Shown here piece after piece: positions 26,449-35,347 of a stretch of DNA of 64,000 bases. Under the pieces are notes generated by a model. The model did not search any database and was not told the DNA's origin. It saw only the letters and a list, made by a program, of their open reading frames with translations. The stretch is from the NCBI RefSeq assembly GCF_030053155.1, contig NZ_CP125640.1, positions 1,488,001-1,552,000 on the forward strand. Direction: 5' to 3'. The position numbers and the translations under genes were made by a program. The stretch comes from Rhizobium sp. BT03 (lineage in GTDB: Bacteria > Pseudomonadota > Alphaproteobacteria > Rhizobiales > Rhizobiaceae). Within the stretch, counting starts at the first letter, position 1, and the number at the start of each line of letters is the position of its first letter.

Positions 26449-26979
26449 TCATACAGGAACATAGGTCAATCGCACCGCATCCCCGCCGATCAGATCGCTG
26501 GCGACAAGGCGGAGCGGAGGCCTCGGGCCGGTGAAGAACGGTTTGCCGTGGCCGAGCACGACGGGGTGGAAGTAGAGTCGATACTCGTCGATCAGGCCAA
26601 GGTCGGCCAGACTTCCCGCAAGCTCCGGCCCGCCGACTTGAATCTCCCCGGCAAGCTCGGCCTTCAGGCCGCGGATCACCGTCTCGATGTCGTCGCTGAC
26701 AAGCGTGGCATTGGGGCCGACCGAGGTCAGCGAGCGCGACACGACCCATTTCGGCTGGCGCCGCCAGGCAAGCGCGAAATCGTGCAGCTCCGGGGTCCAC
26801 TCGGCATTGTCTTCGTCCCAATAGCGCATCACCTTGTACAGGCGGCGGCCATAGAGGCTCCCCGTCTGGCCGCGCGCCTGCTCGATCCAGTGGCGAAAGA
26901 GGATGGGGTCGGGCGCAAATTTCTGGTGATCGACATAGCCATCCAGGGAGATGTTCATTCCGAAGACGAGCTTCGCCAT
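26449..26979 (-). CDS. Dihydrofolate reductase-like (RibD C-terminal) protein
   Basis: 176 residues from ATG 26979, which has GGAGGAAC upstream. The start MAKLVFGMNISLDGYVD and the later VGGPELAGSLADLGLIDEY, with HPVVLGHGKPFF, are the standard signatures of the RibD_C/DHFR-like family. These proteins are NADPH-dependent reductases of mostly unknown substrate. It is convergent with the DUF4105 gene. Confidence 0.85.
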   Translation of the reverse strand: MAKLVFGMNISLDGYVDHQKFAPDPILFRHWIEQARGQTGSLYGRRLYKVMRYWDEDNAEWTPELHDFALAWRRQPKWVVSRSLTSVGPNATLVSDDIETVIRGLKAELAGEIQVGGPELAGSLADLGLIDEYRLYFHPVVLGHGKPFFTGPRPPLRLVASDLIGGDAVRLTYVPV

Positions 26980-27112
26980 GCGCTGTTCCTCCATCCGGGA
27001 CATCAGGATAGCTTAACCACCATCGATAGCGAAGGGTCCCCTCAAAGTTTGAGTTGACCGCTTTCGTTGGCGAGGCGACAGTTGCACAAGCAGCAAGGCA
27101 GGAGGCAAAACG

Positions 27113-27418
27113 ATGGACGAGGCAGACCGCTGGCGCAGCATGGCCAGCGCACCGAAAGACGGCAGTCGTATCCTGGTCACCATCCGCCCGTCCGAACAGG
27201 GGCCAGCGGAAGTTGACCTCGCCTATTGGTCGCATGGCGATCAGTTTGGCGCAGAAGGCTGGCGCGCCTCGGATTCCTCGCCCGGGCAGATCATCGAATA
27301 TGCCGAGCCGGAATTGAAGTGCTGGATGCCGATGCCCTCGGCCAATCTCGCCCGCCTCTCGATGCCCTCACCCTGGGAAGGCGACGACGCCCAGCAGCTC
27401 GATGGGTCGGGGATTTGA
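27113..27418 (+). CDS. Small hypothetical protein
   Basis: A 101-residue protein with GGAGG eight bases before ATG 27113. It begins MDEADRWRSMASAPKDGSRI, and the pattern ending in LKCWMPMP is like the DUF551-type proteins that contain W...APKDG and W-x-P motifs. No known function and no membrane segment. Conserved Trp residues may mark a ligand-binding pocket. Confidence 0.65.
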   Translation: MDEADRWRSMASAPKDGSRILVTIRPSEQGPAEVDLAYWSHGDQFGAEGWRASDSSPGQIIEYAEPELKCWMPMPSANLARLSMPSPWEGDDAQQLDGSGI

Positions 27419-27611
27419 CCATCGCGCCGAATAATACGTGTTGATGAAAGCGGATCCTCGAACGCTCAGGTTTTTGAGGTACGCTCCTTGCGATCAACTT
27501 TGACGTCTCTGCGACATAACGCTGCCGAACCAGGCAGCATCGATCGGCTGGAAGGCGTGGTAGCGTGTTTTCTATTGGCAACGTGTATCGTTCTCATGGG
27601 AAGAGGGCCGC

Positions 27612-28391
27612 ATGCATCTCCATCAACCACGCCTCAAGATCGATCGAGCTGCCGTCAAGATCGATGAGGCGAAACATGCGCTTGGCTCGACCGGTATTCA
27701 TCGCTTTGTCGCGAGGACCGACGCAGGCACCGGTGAAAGCTTCATCCGTCTCAGGTTGTTCGACGTTAACGACATTGTGCATGTGATCGTCGGCGAAGCG
27801 GTCTATCAACTGCGATCCGCATTGGATGTCGCAACGGTGGCCTTGGCTCGTGAGAATGGCGTTGCCGACGTCAGGCGTGTGGCCTTTCCGTTTGCAAAAG
27901 CGCAGTCGGAGTTCGTCACCAAGGGTATTCAAGCAAAAATGAACGGCCTTCCGCAACCGGTGAAGGATGTGGTTGCATCCTTTGCTCCCTATCGCGGAGG
28001 AAACGAGTTGCTGCATGGGCTTAGCGATCTCTGCAACACCGACAAACACAACAATCTCATCGGTTCGATCGCTGAGATCGGAAACTCAATAGCCCTTCAT
28101 CCGTCCGCCAATTTCATTGAGGATATGTCTATTGGAGTTTTTGCGGGTCGGTTCGCGTCTGCGATGATCGACAACGGGAATCGAGCTTCCGACGGCCTAG
28201 AATTTAAACTAAAGCCAGATGATGACGATGCTGAGCAAATCGCCGCCATGATGACCAGAAAGATGCCACTTAGAGTTGTACTTCTATTTTCGGGAACAGA
28301 CAACCTGGATGGCTGCGAAGTGTTCCAAACGTTATCGGACATGGTTCGTCTCGTTGGATCAATCATTCAAAAGCTTGAAGAGGCTTCTTGA
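27612..28391 (+). CDS. HEPN-like hypothetical protein
   Basis: A 259-residue protein with the pattern VYQLRSALDVATVAL, then a Pro-Phe segment (VAFPFAKAQSEF), then SFAPYRGGNELLHGLSDLCN and DKHNNL. This Asn/Leu-Arg...DKH pattern recurs in a widespread hypothetical family, often near phage-defence genes. I could not find a definite R-x4-H motif. AGAGGG lies before the ATG. The gene is alone, with no co-directional partner. Confidence 0.6.
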   Translation: MHLHQPRLKIDRAAVKIDEAKHALGSTGIHRFVARTDAGTGESFIRLRLFDVNDIVHVIVGEAVYQLRSALDVATVALARENGVADVRRVAFPFAKAQSEFVTKGIQAKMNGLPQPVKDVVASFAPYRGGNELLHGLSDLCNTDKHNNLIGSIAEIGNSIALHPSANFIEDMSIGVFAGRFASAMIDNGNRASDGLEFKLKPDDDDAEQIAAMMTRKMPLRVVLLFSGTDNLDGCEVFQTLSDMVRLVGSIIQKLEEAS

Positions 28392-28540
28392 AATCGATGC
28401 AGAATTGATCAGCCGCGCTGTTTAAGGCGAGTACGCCGGACGCCGCGCACGCCGCCCCGCCCACCTTACAAATCCGTAAGTTGTCGCTCAGCCGTAGGCT
28501 CCGCTAGATTGCCCCAGCCATACCGGGAATGATCGGGCTG

Positions 28541-29218
28541 ATGCGGATCCTGCTTATCGAGGACGATCGGAAGACGTCCGATTATATCGCCAAGGGCCTT
28601 TCCGAGGCAGGCCATGTCTGCGACGTCTTCGGTGACGGCCGCGATGGGCTGTTTCAGGCGCAGCGCGAAGCCTATGACGTCATTGTCGTCGATCGCATGC
28701 TGCCGGGGCTGGATGGGCTGGCGATTATCCGCTCGCTGCGGGCCGCCAAGGTCGGCACATCGGCGCTGTTCCTGACCTCGATCGGCGGCGTCGACGACCG
28801 GGTCGAGGGGCTGGAGGCGGGCGGCGACGATTATCTCACCAAGCCCTTCGCCTTCTCCGAGCTTCTGGCCCGCGTCAACGCGCTCGGCCGCCGGCCGCCG
28901 GTGCAGGAGCAGAAGACGGTGCTGAAGGTTGCCGATCTCGAGCTCGATCTGATCCGCCGCGAGGCCCGCCGCGCCGGCCAGGCGATCGAGCTGCAGCCGC
29001 GCGAATTCACTCTGCTCGAAGTGCTGATGCGCGGCGAAGGCCGGGTGATCACCAAGACGATGCTTTTGGAGCGGGTCTGGGATTTCCACTTCGATCCGAA
29101 GACCAGCGTCGTCGAGACCCATATCAGCCGCTTGCGGGCGAAGGTCGACAGGCCGTTCCAGGCCCAGCTTCTGCACACGATCCGCAACACCGGCTACAGC
29201 CTGCATGCGCCGCGTTAG
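28541..29218 (+). CDS. OmpR-type response regulator
   Basis: About 225 residues. The receiver domain shows MRILLIEDDRKTS, the phosphorylation Asp in VVDRMLPG, a Thr in LTSIGG and the Lys in TKPF. The C-terminal winged helix has QPREFTLLEVLMRGEGRVI and VVETHISRLRAKV. An alternative start is ATG 28529. It is followed, after a dispersed repeat, by its likely sensor kinase. The signal is unknown. Confidence 0.88.
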   Translation: MRILLIEDDRKTSDYIAKGLSEAGHVCDVFGDGRDGLFQAQREAYDVIVVDRMLPGLDGLAIIRSLRAAKVGTSALFLTSIGGVDDRVEGLEAGGDDYLTKPFAFSELLARVNALGRRPPVQEQKTVLKVADLELDLIRREARRAGQAIELQPREFTLLEVLMRGEGRVITKTMLLERVWDFHFDPKTSVVETHISRLRAKVDRPFQAQLLHTIRNTGYSLHAPR

Positions 29219-29318
29219 CGCATGTCGCCCGGAAGCGTGCAACGGTTCCGGGATAACGACATGCATAAAAACAAGGGACGAAAGCGCGTCGCATGAATCA
29301 AGTTTGATGCGACGCGCT
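29219..29318. repeat. Dispersed repeat with GCGCGTCGCATGAATC core, copy 2
   Basis: About 100 bases closely related to 24678-24782, with the same ACGACATGCATAAAAACAA block and GCGCGTCGCATGAATC string. It sits directly between the response regulator and sensor kinase genes and ends a few bases before the kinase start, so it may separate the expression of the two. Confidence 0.75.
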
Positions 29319-29325
29319 GGAGAAG

Positions 29326-30726
29326 ATGATGATCTTTCCCGACCGCACACGCTTTTCGGCATCCTTCTCCAGCCTGCGCCGCAGCACGCCGTTCCGGCTT
29401 GCCGTCACCTTCGGCGTGCTCTTCGTCGTCACCTTCTTTCTGAGCGGCGCGGTCATCTATCACATGCTGGACCGCGGCCTTTCCCGCGATCTCGAACAGT
29501 CGCTGACCGAGATGAATTCGCTTATCGTCTCGACCTACGAGCCCGGCGACACCCAGGATCTCGTCAATACGCTGAACAATTATGCGAGCTTCCAGTCGAC
29601 CTCGGACGGGCTTTATTCGCTGACCGATCATGCGGGCAAAAAACTCGCCGGCAATTTCGCCGCGCCGCCCATCCCGAATGGCGTCTATACCGTCAGCTCG
29701 CGCGATGTCGGGCTGAAGGGTCACGAACGCTACCGGATGCAGGTGTCGACGATCGGTCCCTACAGCCTGGTGGTCGGCGAAAACTTCAACGATGTCGACG
29801 AAATGCTGCGGATCGTGCTGGTGAGTTTCGAATGGGCGGCGGCGATCGTCGTGGCGACGGCGATCGGCGGCGGCGTCTTTCTCGCCCTTCGCGCCCAGGC
29901 GCGGCTGGACAGGGTGGCCCTCACCATGAACGACGTCTCCCACGGCGCGCTCGACGCCCGCATTCCGATCAGCGGCAATGGCGACGATCTCGATACGGTG
30001 GCGATCCAGATCAACGCGGCGCTAGTGCGGCTGCAGACCTTGGTCGAGAGCATGCGGCAGGTCAGCACCGATATCGCCCATGATCTGAAAACCCCGCTCA
30101 ACCGGCTGCGCCTGACGCTCGATGCCGCGGTGGCGGGCAATGACCGGCAGGCGGATGTCTCAGCCCTTCTCGACGAGGCGAGAAACGAGAGCGACCGGAT
30201 CAACGCCACCTTCGAGGCGCTGCTGCGCATCTCCCAGATCGAGGCCGGCGCCCGCAAGGAGCGTTTCCAGGCGACCGATCTCGACACCGTGCTTGCGGTG
30301 ATTTCGGAAGTCTATGTGGATGTCGCCGAAGATGCGCGGAAATCGCTGACGATCGCGGCGCGCACGCCCGCCATCATCCGCGGCGACCGCGATCTGCTGA
30401 CCCAGCTGATCGCCAACCTGGTGGAAAATGCGATCAACCACTGCCCGGCCGGAACCGTGATCACGGTTTCGCTCCGCCGAGAGGCCGACCGCGCCGTGGT
30501 TTCGGTCGCCGATACCGGCCCCGGCATTCCCGCCGGCGAAAGGGAGAAGGTCTTCCGGCGGCTCTACCGGTTGGACAAAAGCCGCACGACATCAGGAAGC
30601 GGGCTCGGGCTCAGCCTCGTCAAGGCGATCGCCGAGCTGCATGCGGCCGAGATCACCATGGCGAACAATCACCCCGGCCTCATCGTCTCGATCGCCTTTC
30701 CGCTACTCCCGGGCGAGCGAGCCTGA
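29326..30726 (+). CDS. Sensor histidine kinase
   Basis: A 466-residue kinase. It has a membrane helix near residues 24-46, an extracytoplasmic domain of about 110 residues, a second helix near 162-186, a HAMP region, and a HisKA dimerisation helix with the phosphorylated His in STDIAHDLKTPLNRL. The ATPase domain has the N box NLVENAINH, the G1 box DTGPGIP and GSGLGLSLVK. It pairs with the OmpR-type regulator upstream. Its 3' end overlaps the convergent glycosyltransferase gene by 58 bases. Confidence 0.88.
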   Translation: MMIFPDRTRFSASFSSLRRSTPFRLAVTFGVLFVVTFFLSGAVIYHMLDRGLSRDLEQSLTEMNSLIVSTYEPGDTQDLVNTLNNYASFQSTSDGLYSLTDHAGKKLAGNFAAPPIPNGVYTVSSRDVGLKGHERYRMQVSTIGPYSLVVGENFNDVDEMLRIVLVSFEWAAAIVVATAIGGGVFLALRAQARLDRVALTMNDVSHGALDARIPISGNGDDLDTVAIQINAALVRLQTLVESMRQVSTDIAHDLKTPLNRLRLTLDAAVAGNDRQADVSALLDEARNESDRINATFEALLRISQIEAGARKERFQATDLDTVLAVISEVYVDVAEDARKSLTIAARTPAIIRGDRDLLTQLIANLVENAINHCPAGTVITVSLRREADRAVVSVADTGPGIPAGEREKVFRRLYRLDKSRTTSGSGLGLSLVKAIAELHAAEITMANNHPGLIVSIAFPLLPGERA

Positions 30727-31580
30727 GCGCTCGTCCCGGGTGAGCGGTCCTGACCGCTCATCCCGGCGGCGCGATCCTGACCCCCAATCCTCGACGCCGC
30801 GAGGCGGCGGAAGCGGGCGGCAAAGCGGCGGATTTCGGCCGCCGCGCGATAGGGCAGAACGCTCCACGGCCGGCGGCGGCCGAGCCGGTAGGCCGAAAGC
30901 CCCGCCTGGATCTGCGAGCAGGCATCCGCCCTTTGGCTGACCGGCAGCGGATCGACGAAACAGGCGCTCAAGCCCTCGTCGAATTCCAGATCGAAGGCGA
31001 GATCATAGGGCAGCCGCATCGGCAGCAGTGCGCCGACAATCCAGCCCGCCGCCTTGCGGTTGATCAGATAGGCGCCGGAGCCCTTCTCGCGGGTCAGCGC
31101 AATGGCAAGCGAGCGCGACGCCGTCAGCGGCGCCACGTGATGCTTGCGCCCGGTATTGACGGTGGAAAGACGCAGGATGTCCCAGCGCGTCGGGTGCCGC
31201 AGGGCGGCCTCGATCACCTCGGCAAGATCGTCGTCGAAATCGAGGTCGTCTTCCAGAATGAGCGCGAATTCGGCATTGCCGGAAAGGAAGCGCCTGGCGC
31301 ATTCGACATGGCTGAAAAAACAGCCGATCTCGAAAGGGTTCGGCCGCCGGCCGTGCCGGCTCAGATAGGCGGCTTCGTCAAAATCCGGATGCGGCAGGCC
31401 GAGCGCCGCCCCATCCACCGCCGCCACCCGCTCGAAGGCAAGGCCGATGCCCATCAGCAGGCGCTCCATCCGAAACCGCCGCAATGGCGCCCGGTCGAGA
31501 TTGATCAGGTAGGTATCGACCCGCAGGCTGACCGGATGGACCGCCGGCATCAGGGCGGCGGGTGTGGCGCGCATATTCAT
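30669..31580 (-). CDS. Family 25 glycosyltransferase with repetitive tail
   Basis: 303 residues from ATG 31580. The GT25 pattern is RVDTYLINLDRAPLRRFRM, FFSHVECARRFL and the ALILEDDLDFDDDL metal site, as in LPS core galactosyltransferases. The final part has three nine-residue repeats (GQDRAAGMS, GQDRSPGTS, AQARSPGSS) encoded in the 3' overlap with the kinase gene. A GTG start at 31616 is possible. The acceptor sugar is unknown. Confidence 0.8.
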   Translation of the reverse strand: MNMRATPAALMPAVHPVSLRVDTYLINLDRAPLRRFRMERLLMGIGLAFERVAAVDGAALGLPHPDFDEAAYLSRHGRRPNPFEIGCFFSHVECARRFLSGNAEFALILEDDLDFDDDLAEVIEAALRHPTRWDILRLSTVNTGRKHHVAPLTASRSLAIALTREKGSGAYLINRKAAGWIVGALLPMRLPYDLAFDLEFDEGLSACFVDPLPVSQRADACSQIQAGLSAYRLGRRRPWSVLPYRAAAEIRRFAARFRRLAASRIGGQDRAAGMSGQDRSPGTSAQARSPGSSGKAIETMRPG

Positions 31581-31784
31581 GAGATCTGGCCTTCGACTTG
31601 GCAACGACTGCACCAAGCCTGCACCGGAAAACTCACGGGCACTTCGCCGGGGTTATACATTTTCGTAAGGGTGCGGGTGTCTGCGCTCGATCCGGATCAC
31701 CGACCCTCAATCGGATTTGCAGCCCTTGGAAATCCCTCCGATTCAAGACAAAATCATCCCGCTTTAGCTTTTGGGGAGAGTTTG

Positions 31785-32258
31785 ATGGAAAACCACGAGC
31801 CGTTTTTACGCGAGGCAATTGCACTCTCGAAATCTGCGATGGACCAAGGCGACGAACCCTTCGGCTCGCTGCTAGTGAAGGACGGCGAGGTCATCCTGCG
31901 CGCCGAAAACAGCGTCTTCACCGGCCACGATATGACCAACCACGCCGAGATGAACCTGGTGAAATCTGCGGCGCAGCACTACGACACCGGTTTTCTCGCC
32001 GACTGCACGCTCTATACCAGCACCGAGCCATGCGCGATGTGCTCCGGGGCGATCTACTGGTCGGGCATCGGGCGGATGGTTTTTGCGTGCTCCGAAACCC
32101 GGCTTGGCGAGATCGCCGGGATTGGGTTGAACGTACCGAGCCGGGCAGTGCTGCAAACCGGCGCACGCATCGTCACCGTGGTCGGCCCGACGAGCCTGGA
32201 AGACGAAGCCGCCGCAGTGCATCAGGAATTCTGGCCGAAACATCTGGGCAAGGCTTAG
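31785..32258 (+). CDS. Nucleoside/cytosine deaminase-like enzyme
   Basis: 157 residues from ATG 31785 behind GGGGAGAG. The zinc site of the cytidine deaminase fold is clear: NHAEMNLV with the catalytic Glu, and STEPCAMCSGAIYW with the two Cys ligands. The family includes guanine, adenine and tRNA deaminases; this protein is most like the CMP/dCMP-type or guanine-deaminase group. The exact base is unknown. Confidence 0.85.
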   Translation: MENHEPFLREAIALSKSAMDQGDEPFGSLLVKDGEVILRAENSVFTGHDMTNHAEMNLVKSAAQHYDTGFLADCTLYTSTEPCAMCSGAIYWSGIGRMVFACSETRLGEIAGIGLNVPSRAVLQTGARIVTVVGPTSLEDEAAAVHQEFWPKHLGKA

Positions 32259-32639
32259 CCTCGGTCGGGATTTGGCGCCCCCTAATCTCCGTCCTCCCAG
32301 GCCTCGAGCCCTGGGATCCATTCCCGCTGCCGAGAGGGTCGTTTGGGAAAGAAATGCTTTCCTCGAACTGGGAGATTGCCGCGCGCCCCTCATCCGGCTG
32401 CCGCCACCTTCTCCCCGTAAACGGGGCGAAGGGGATATGCCGCAACCTCTCCGTCCCTCACCAGCGTCTCGCAGGGCACGTCCCCTCTCCCCGTTTTACG
32501 GGGAGAGGGTTAGGGTGAGGGGCAGCCATGGCTCTGCGGCGGCTTGCATCTACCAGCGATTCTCGCAAAAATGGTACGGCTGCCCCTTAATCAAACACGC
32601 ATGACCGAACGCAATCGTCCGACACCGGAAAGGCAAACC
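32259..32639. repeat. Palindromic repeats between two genes
   Basis: The gap holds a short copy of the CTCCGTC unit (about 32288-32335) and a full copy of the composite CTTCTCCCC/CTCTCCCC element at 32385-32523. No gene is evident. The last 40 bases hold the probable promoter and ribosome site of the methyltransferase. Confidence 0.75.
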
Positions 32640-33335
32640 ATGGCCGAGAATGACTATGACGCCTTCGCGGCGGCGTATGACGCGGATAATGAGGCCAATG
32701 CCTGGAATGCCTATTACGAGCGGCCGGCCATTCTTGCCTTGGTCGGCGAGGTCGCCGGACTTTCGGTGCTCGATGCGGGCTGCGGCGGCGGGGCGCATGC
32801 GGCAGCCCTCGTCGAGCGCGGGGCCATGGTGACCGGGATCGATGCCAGTGCCGGCATGCTGCAGATCGCGCAACGCCGCTTGGAAGGGCGCGCACGCCTG
32901 CTGCAGGCGGATCTCGGCGAAGCATTGCCCTTCGAGGATCAGGCGTTCGAGCTGATCCTCGCCTCACTCGTCCTGCACTATCTGCCGGACTGGTCGGGAC
33001 CGCTCCGGGAATTCAACCGGCTGCTGCCTCAAGGCGGCCGCCTGGTTTTCTCCACCCACCACCCCTTCATGGATCACCCGTCGAGCGGCCACGACAATTA
33101 TTTCGAGACCTACAGTTTCGACGAGACCTGGCAGCGCGCCGGCCAGGCGATCGCCATGCGCTTCTGGCACCGGCCGCTGCATGCCATGTTCGACGCCCTC
33201 AAGGCGGCCGGATTTCAGATCGATATCGTCAGCGAACCCCAGCCCGATCCTCGCGCGGCTACGCTTTTTCCGCAGGCCTATCGGAGCTTGACGACGACGC
33301 CGCGGTTTCTGTTCTTTTCGGCAGTGAAAGGATGA
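32640..33335 (+). CDS. SAM-dependent methyltransferase, class I
   Basis: 231 residues. The SAM pocket is given by VLDAGCGGGAHAAALVERG, followed by GIDASAGML and LLQADLGEALPFED, and by the ILASLVLHYLPDW strand. The layout is that of methyltransferase domain 11/25 proteins. Target unknown. ATG 32601 is an alternative start. The ribosome site is weak (GGAAAGG). Confidence 0.85.
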   Translation: MAENDYDAFAAAYDADNEANAWNAYYERPAILALVGEVAGLSVLDAGCGGGAHAAALVERGAMVTGIDASAGMLQIAQRRLEGRARLLQADLGEALPFEDQAFELILASLVLHYLPDWSGPLREFNRLLPQGGRLVFSTHHPFMDHPSSGHDNYFETYSFDETWQRAGQAIAMRFWHRPLHAMFDALKAAGFQIDIVSEPQPDPRAATLFPQAYRSLTTTPRFLFFSAVKG

Positions 33336-33430
33336 CGATAATTTTTCCATCGTCCCGGGAACAAGAAGCTTTGCCGATCGTAAGTATGATGGGCCGTGCG
33401 CTTCGATACTCTGTGCGGCCCGCTCCTGAC
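33336..33430. repeat. Esterase-flanking direct repeat, copy 1
   Basis: About 95 bases, from CGATAATTTTTCC to GCGGCCCGCTCCTGAC, with GGGAACAAGAAGC and GATCGTAAGTAT inside. A second copy in the same orientation is at 35534-35654. The two copies bracket a single gene, the carboxylesterase. Confidence 0.75.
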
Positions 33431-33772
33431 CGGCCATCGAACCTGCGATGCCGCAACCCCTCCGTTCCTACTTTCCTCTCGCAGAGCACGTCCCCTCGCC
33501 CCGTTTACGTGGGTCGGAAGGACGGGTCGAGACCGTTGGCTCGACGGATAAGGGGCAGTCGCCAACCGAGCAGCGGGCCTTGTGCAGGGATCCATGCCCG
33601 CAGCTGATGGAGGCCAGCGCGGATCCTCGGGTCAAGCCCGAGGAGGACGGAGGATGGGTCAACACAGTGGCAAACGCGGCGATGGTGGATGGAGGAATGA
33701 GCCAATTTCACTACGGTCATACAAAGGCAGTCATCCATCTTTATGCCGGCCTCGCGCGGTGCACCGGCCCGG
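33431..33772. repeat. Partial RIME-like and palindromic repeats
   Basis: About 33448-33513 is a partial CTCTCGCAG/GTCCCCTCGCCCCG half-element, and about 33588-33655 a copy of the GGATCC/CTCGGGTCAAGCCCGAG unit. The remaining bases show no gene. Confidence 0.6.
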
Positions 33773-35347
33773 TCACTTCTCCTCCGCCCAATGGCGTTGC
33801 CAGAGGTCGAGCCTCGGCTTCAGCGGATCGGCTCCGACCGTCACGCCGTGATTGGTGAAGTCGATCAGCCTGTCGACGGCCTGATTGTGGCGGGGCAATT
33901 TTGGCCGTGAGCCTCCATTGGGGTCGCCGCTGGCTGCAAACTCGATCCAGTAGGCACTCGCCAATGTGGCCATGGCCCAGTCGGCAGGCGTGACCTTGTC
34001 TTTCACCAGCGCGTTTGGAATGTCGAACATATAGGGGATTTCGGAGCCGTGCAGGGCGCCCTTCCATGTCGGATCATTGCGTAGGGCCTCGGCGACATAG
34101 GAGAAACGATACCACCAGGTCGGCTGACCGGTGCGGGCAATATGGTCGGCGAGGTGGCGGGATGGCTCGACAAGCGTTTTGTCGGCCAGAATCTGCTGCT
34201 CCAACTCATCGAGGGTCTGTTGGCCGGTAGGATCGTAGAGGCTGCGGGCTTCGGCGGCATGGTTGCCGAAGAGCGCGAAGAGATCGTCTTTCGTCGTGGC
34301 CTGACCGAGAGCGAGATCTCGATTATTGGCCCCTACGATGACGGGGACCGGCGCTTGGCGGCCGGCCGCAAAAGCCGCTTCCGGCGTTTCCAGCAAAAAC
34401 CGACCGTCGATCATCGGGCCTGAGACGCCGATCGCGGGCTTGCCAGTCGCCATTCCGGCCAGCACGTCCTGTGATGATGCACCGTCGGTGAGTTTTTCCG
34501 CAGGCAGCGCCCGAAGGGCGGTGAGCGCGCCGGCATCGCTGCCATTGATACCCAGAGAGGCCGCATAGTCCAAGGCGGAATTTTCCGCTTCTTTCAACGG
34601 GGACAAGGGCATGCTCTGCGCACGCGCGGTCGGTAGGCCCGGTGATTGCAGAATGGCGCCCCGGAAAAGCCCCCGTGACAACGGCGATACCATATGCGCC
34701 ATCACCGAACCGCCGCCGGCCGACTCTCCGAATATGGTCACTTTCTTCGGATCACCGCCGAAGGCTTCGATATTTTGCCGGACCCATTTCAAGGCGGCCA
34801 GCTGATCCATGTAACCATAGTTGCCGACCGGCTCGTTAGGGGATTCCTTTGCAAGCGCAGGATGGGCAAAATAACCCAGTCGTCCCATGCGGTAGTTCAT
34901 ACTGACGAACACGACTTTCCGGGCGGCCAGCTGGCTGCCCGGATATTGAGGGGTGTTTCCATGGACAAGAGCGCCGCCGTATATCCAAACCATCACAGGC
35001 AGCGGCGTCCGCGGATGCTTGACGGGTGTCCAGACATTGAGGGTCAAACAATCCTCGGATTTCGGCAGATCCTCGGTCTGCATGCAAGACGGACCGAAAT
35101 TGCGGGCATCCCTGGTGCCGCTCCATTTCTCCATCGGCCTCGGATTGCGCCATCTGAGATTACCAACCGGCGGCGCCGCATAGGGTATGCCCTTGAAGCT
35201 GACGACCGTGCCCGACCTCTCACCCTTCAGCATTCCGCTGTCGATCGTAACGGTGTCGTCGGCCACCGCTGATCGTGGCGCCAGCGTCATCGGATAGGAT
35301 GCGACTGCCAAGAAGAGCAGAAACTTGCGACTGCCGTCCACAAACAC
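33773..35347 (-). CDS. Exported type B carboxylesterase
   Basis: About 524 residues. GTG 35347 has a GGTGGAGAG site just upstream and begins a signal peptide (KFLLFLAVASYPMTLAPRSA). The carboxylesterase/lipase fold is clear from GIPYAAPPVGNLRWRNP, SEDCLTLNVW, the nucleophile elbow FGESAGGGS and a C-terminal His in LHGSEIPYMF. It is probably periplasmic and hydrolyses esters of unknown identity. Direct repeats lie on both sides. A longer start is open to 35665 but lies in the repeat. Confidence 0.85.
   Translation of the reverse strand: MFVDGSRKFLLFLAVASYPMTLAPRSAVADDTVTIDSGMLKGERSGTVVSFKGIPYAAPPVGNLRWRNPRPMEKWSGTRDARNFGPSCMQTEDLPKSEDCLTLNVWTPVKHPRTPLPVMVWIYGGALVHGNTPQYPGSQLAARKVVFVSMNYRMGRLGYFAHPALAKESPNEPVGNYGYMDQLAALKWVRQNIEAFGGDPKKVTIFGESAGGGSVMAHMVSPLSRGLFRGAILQSPGLPTARAQSMPLSPLKEAENSALDYAASLGINGSDAGALTALRALPAEKLTDGASSQDVLAGMATGKPAIGVSGPMIDGRFLLETPEAAFAAGRQAPVPVIVGANNRDLALGQATTKDDLFALFGNHAAEARSLYDPTGQQTLDELEQQILADKTLVEPSRHLADHIARTGQPTWWYRFSYVAEALRNDPTWKGALHGSEIPYMFDIPNALVKDKVTPADWAMATLASAYWIEFAASGDPNGGSRPKLPRHNQAVDRLIDFTNHGVTVGADPLKPRLDLWQRHWAEEK

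Noticed and set aside
30933..31784. Long N-terminal extension of the nucleoside deaminase
   Set aside because: It lies antisense to the GT25 gene; GGGGAGAG before ATG 31785 marks the real start.
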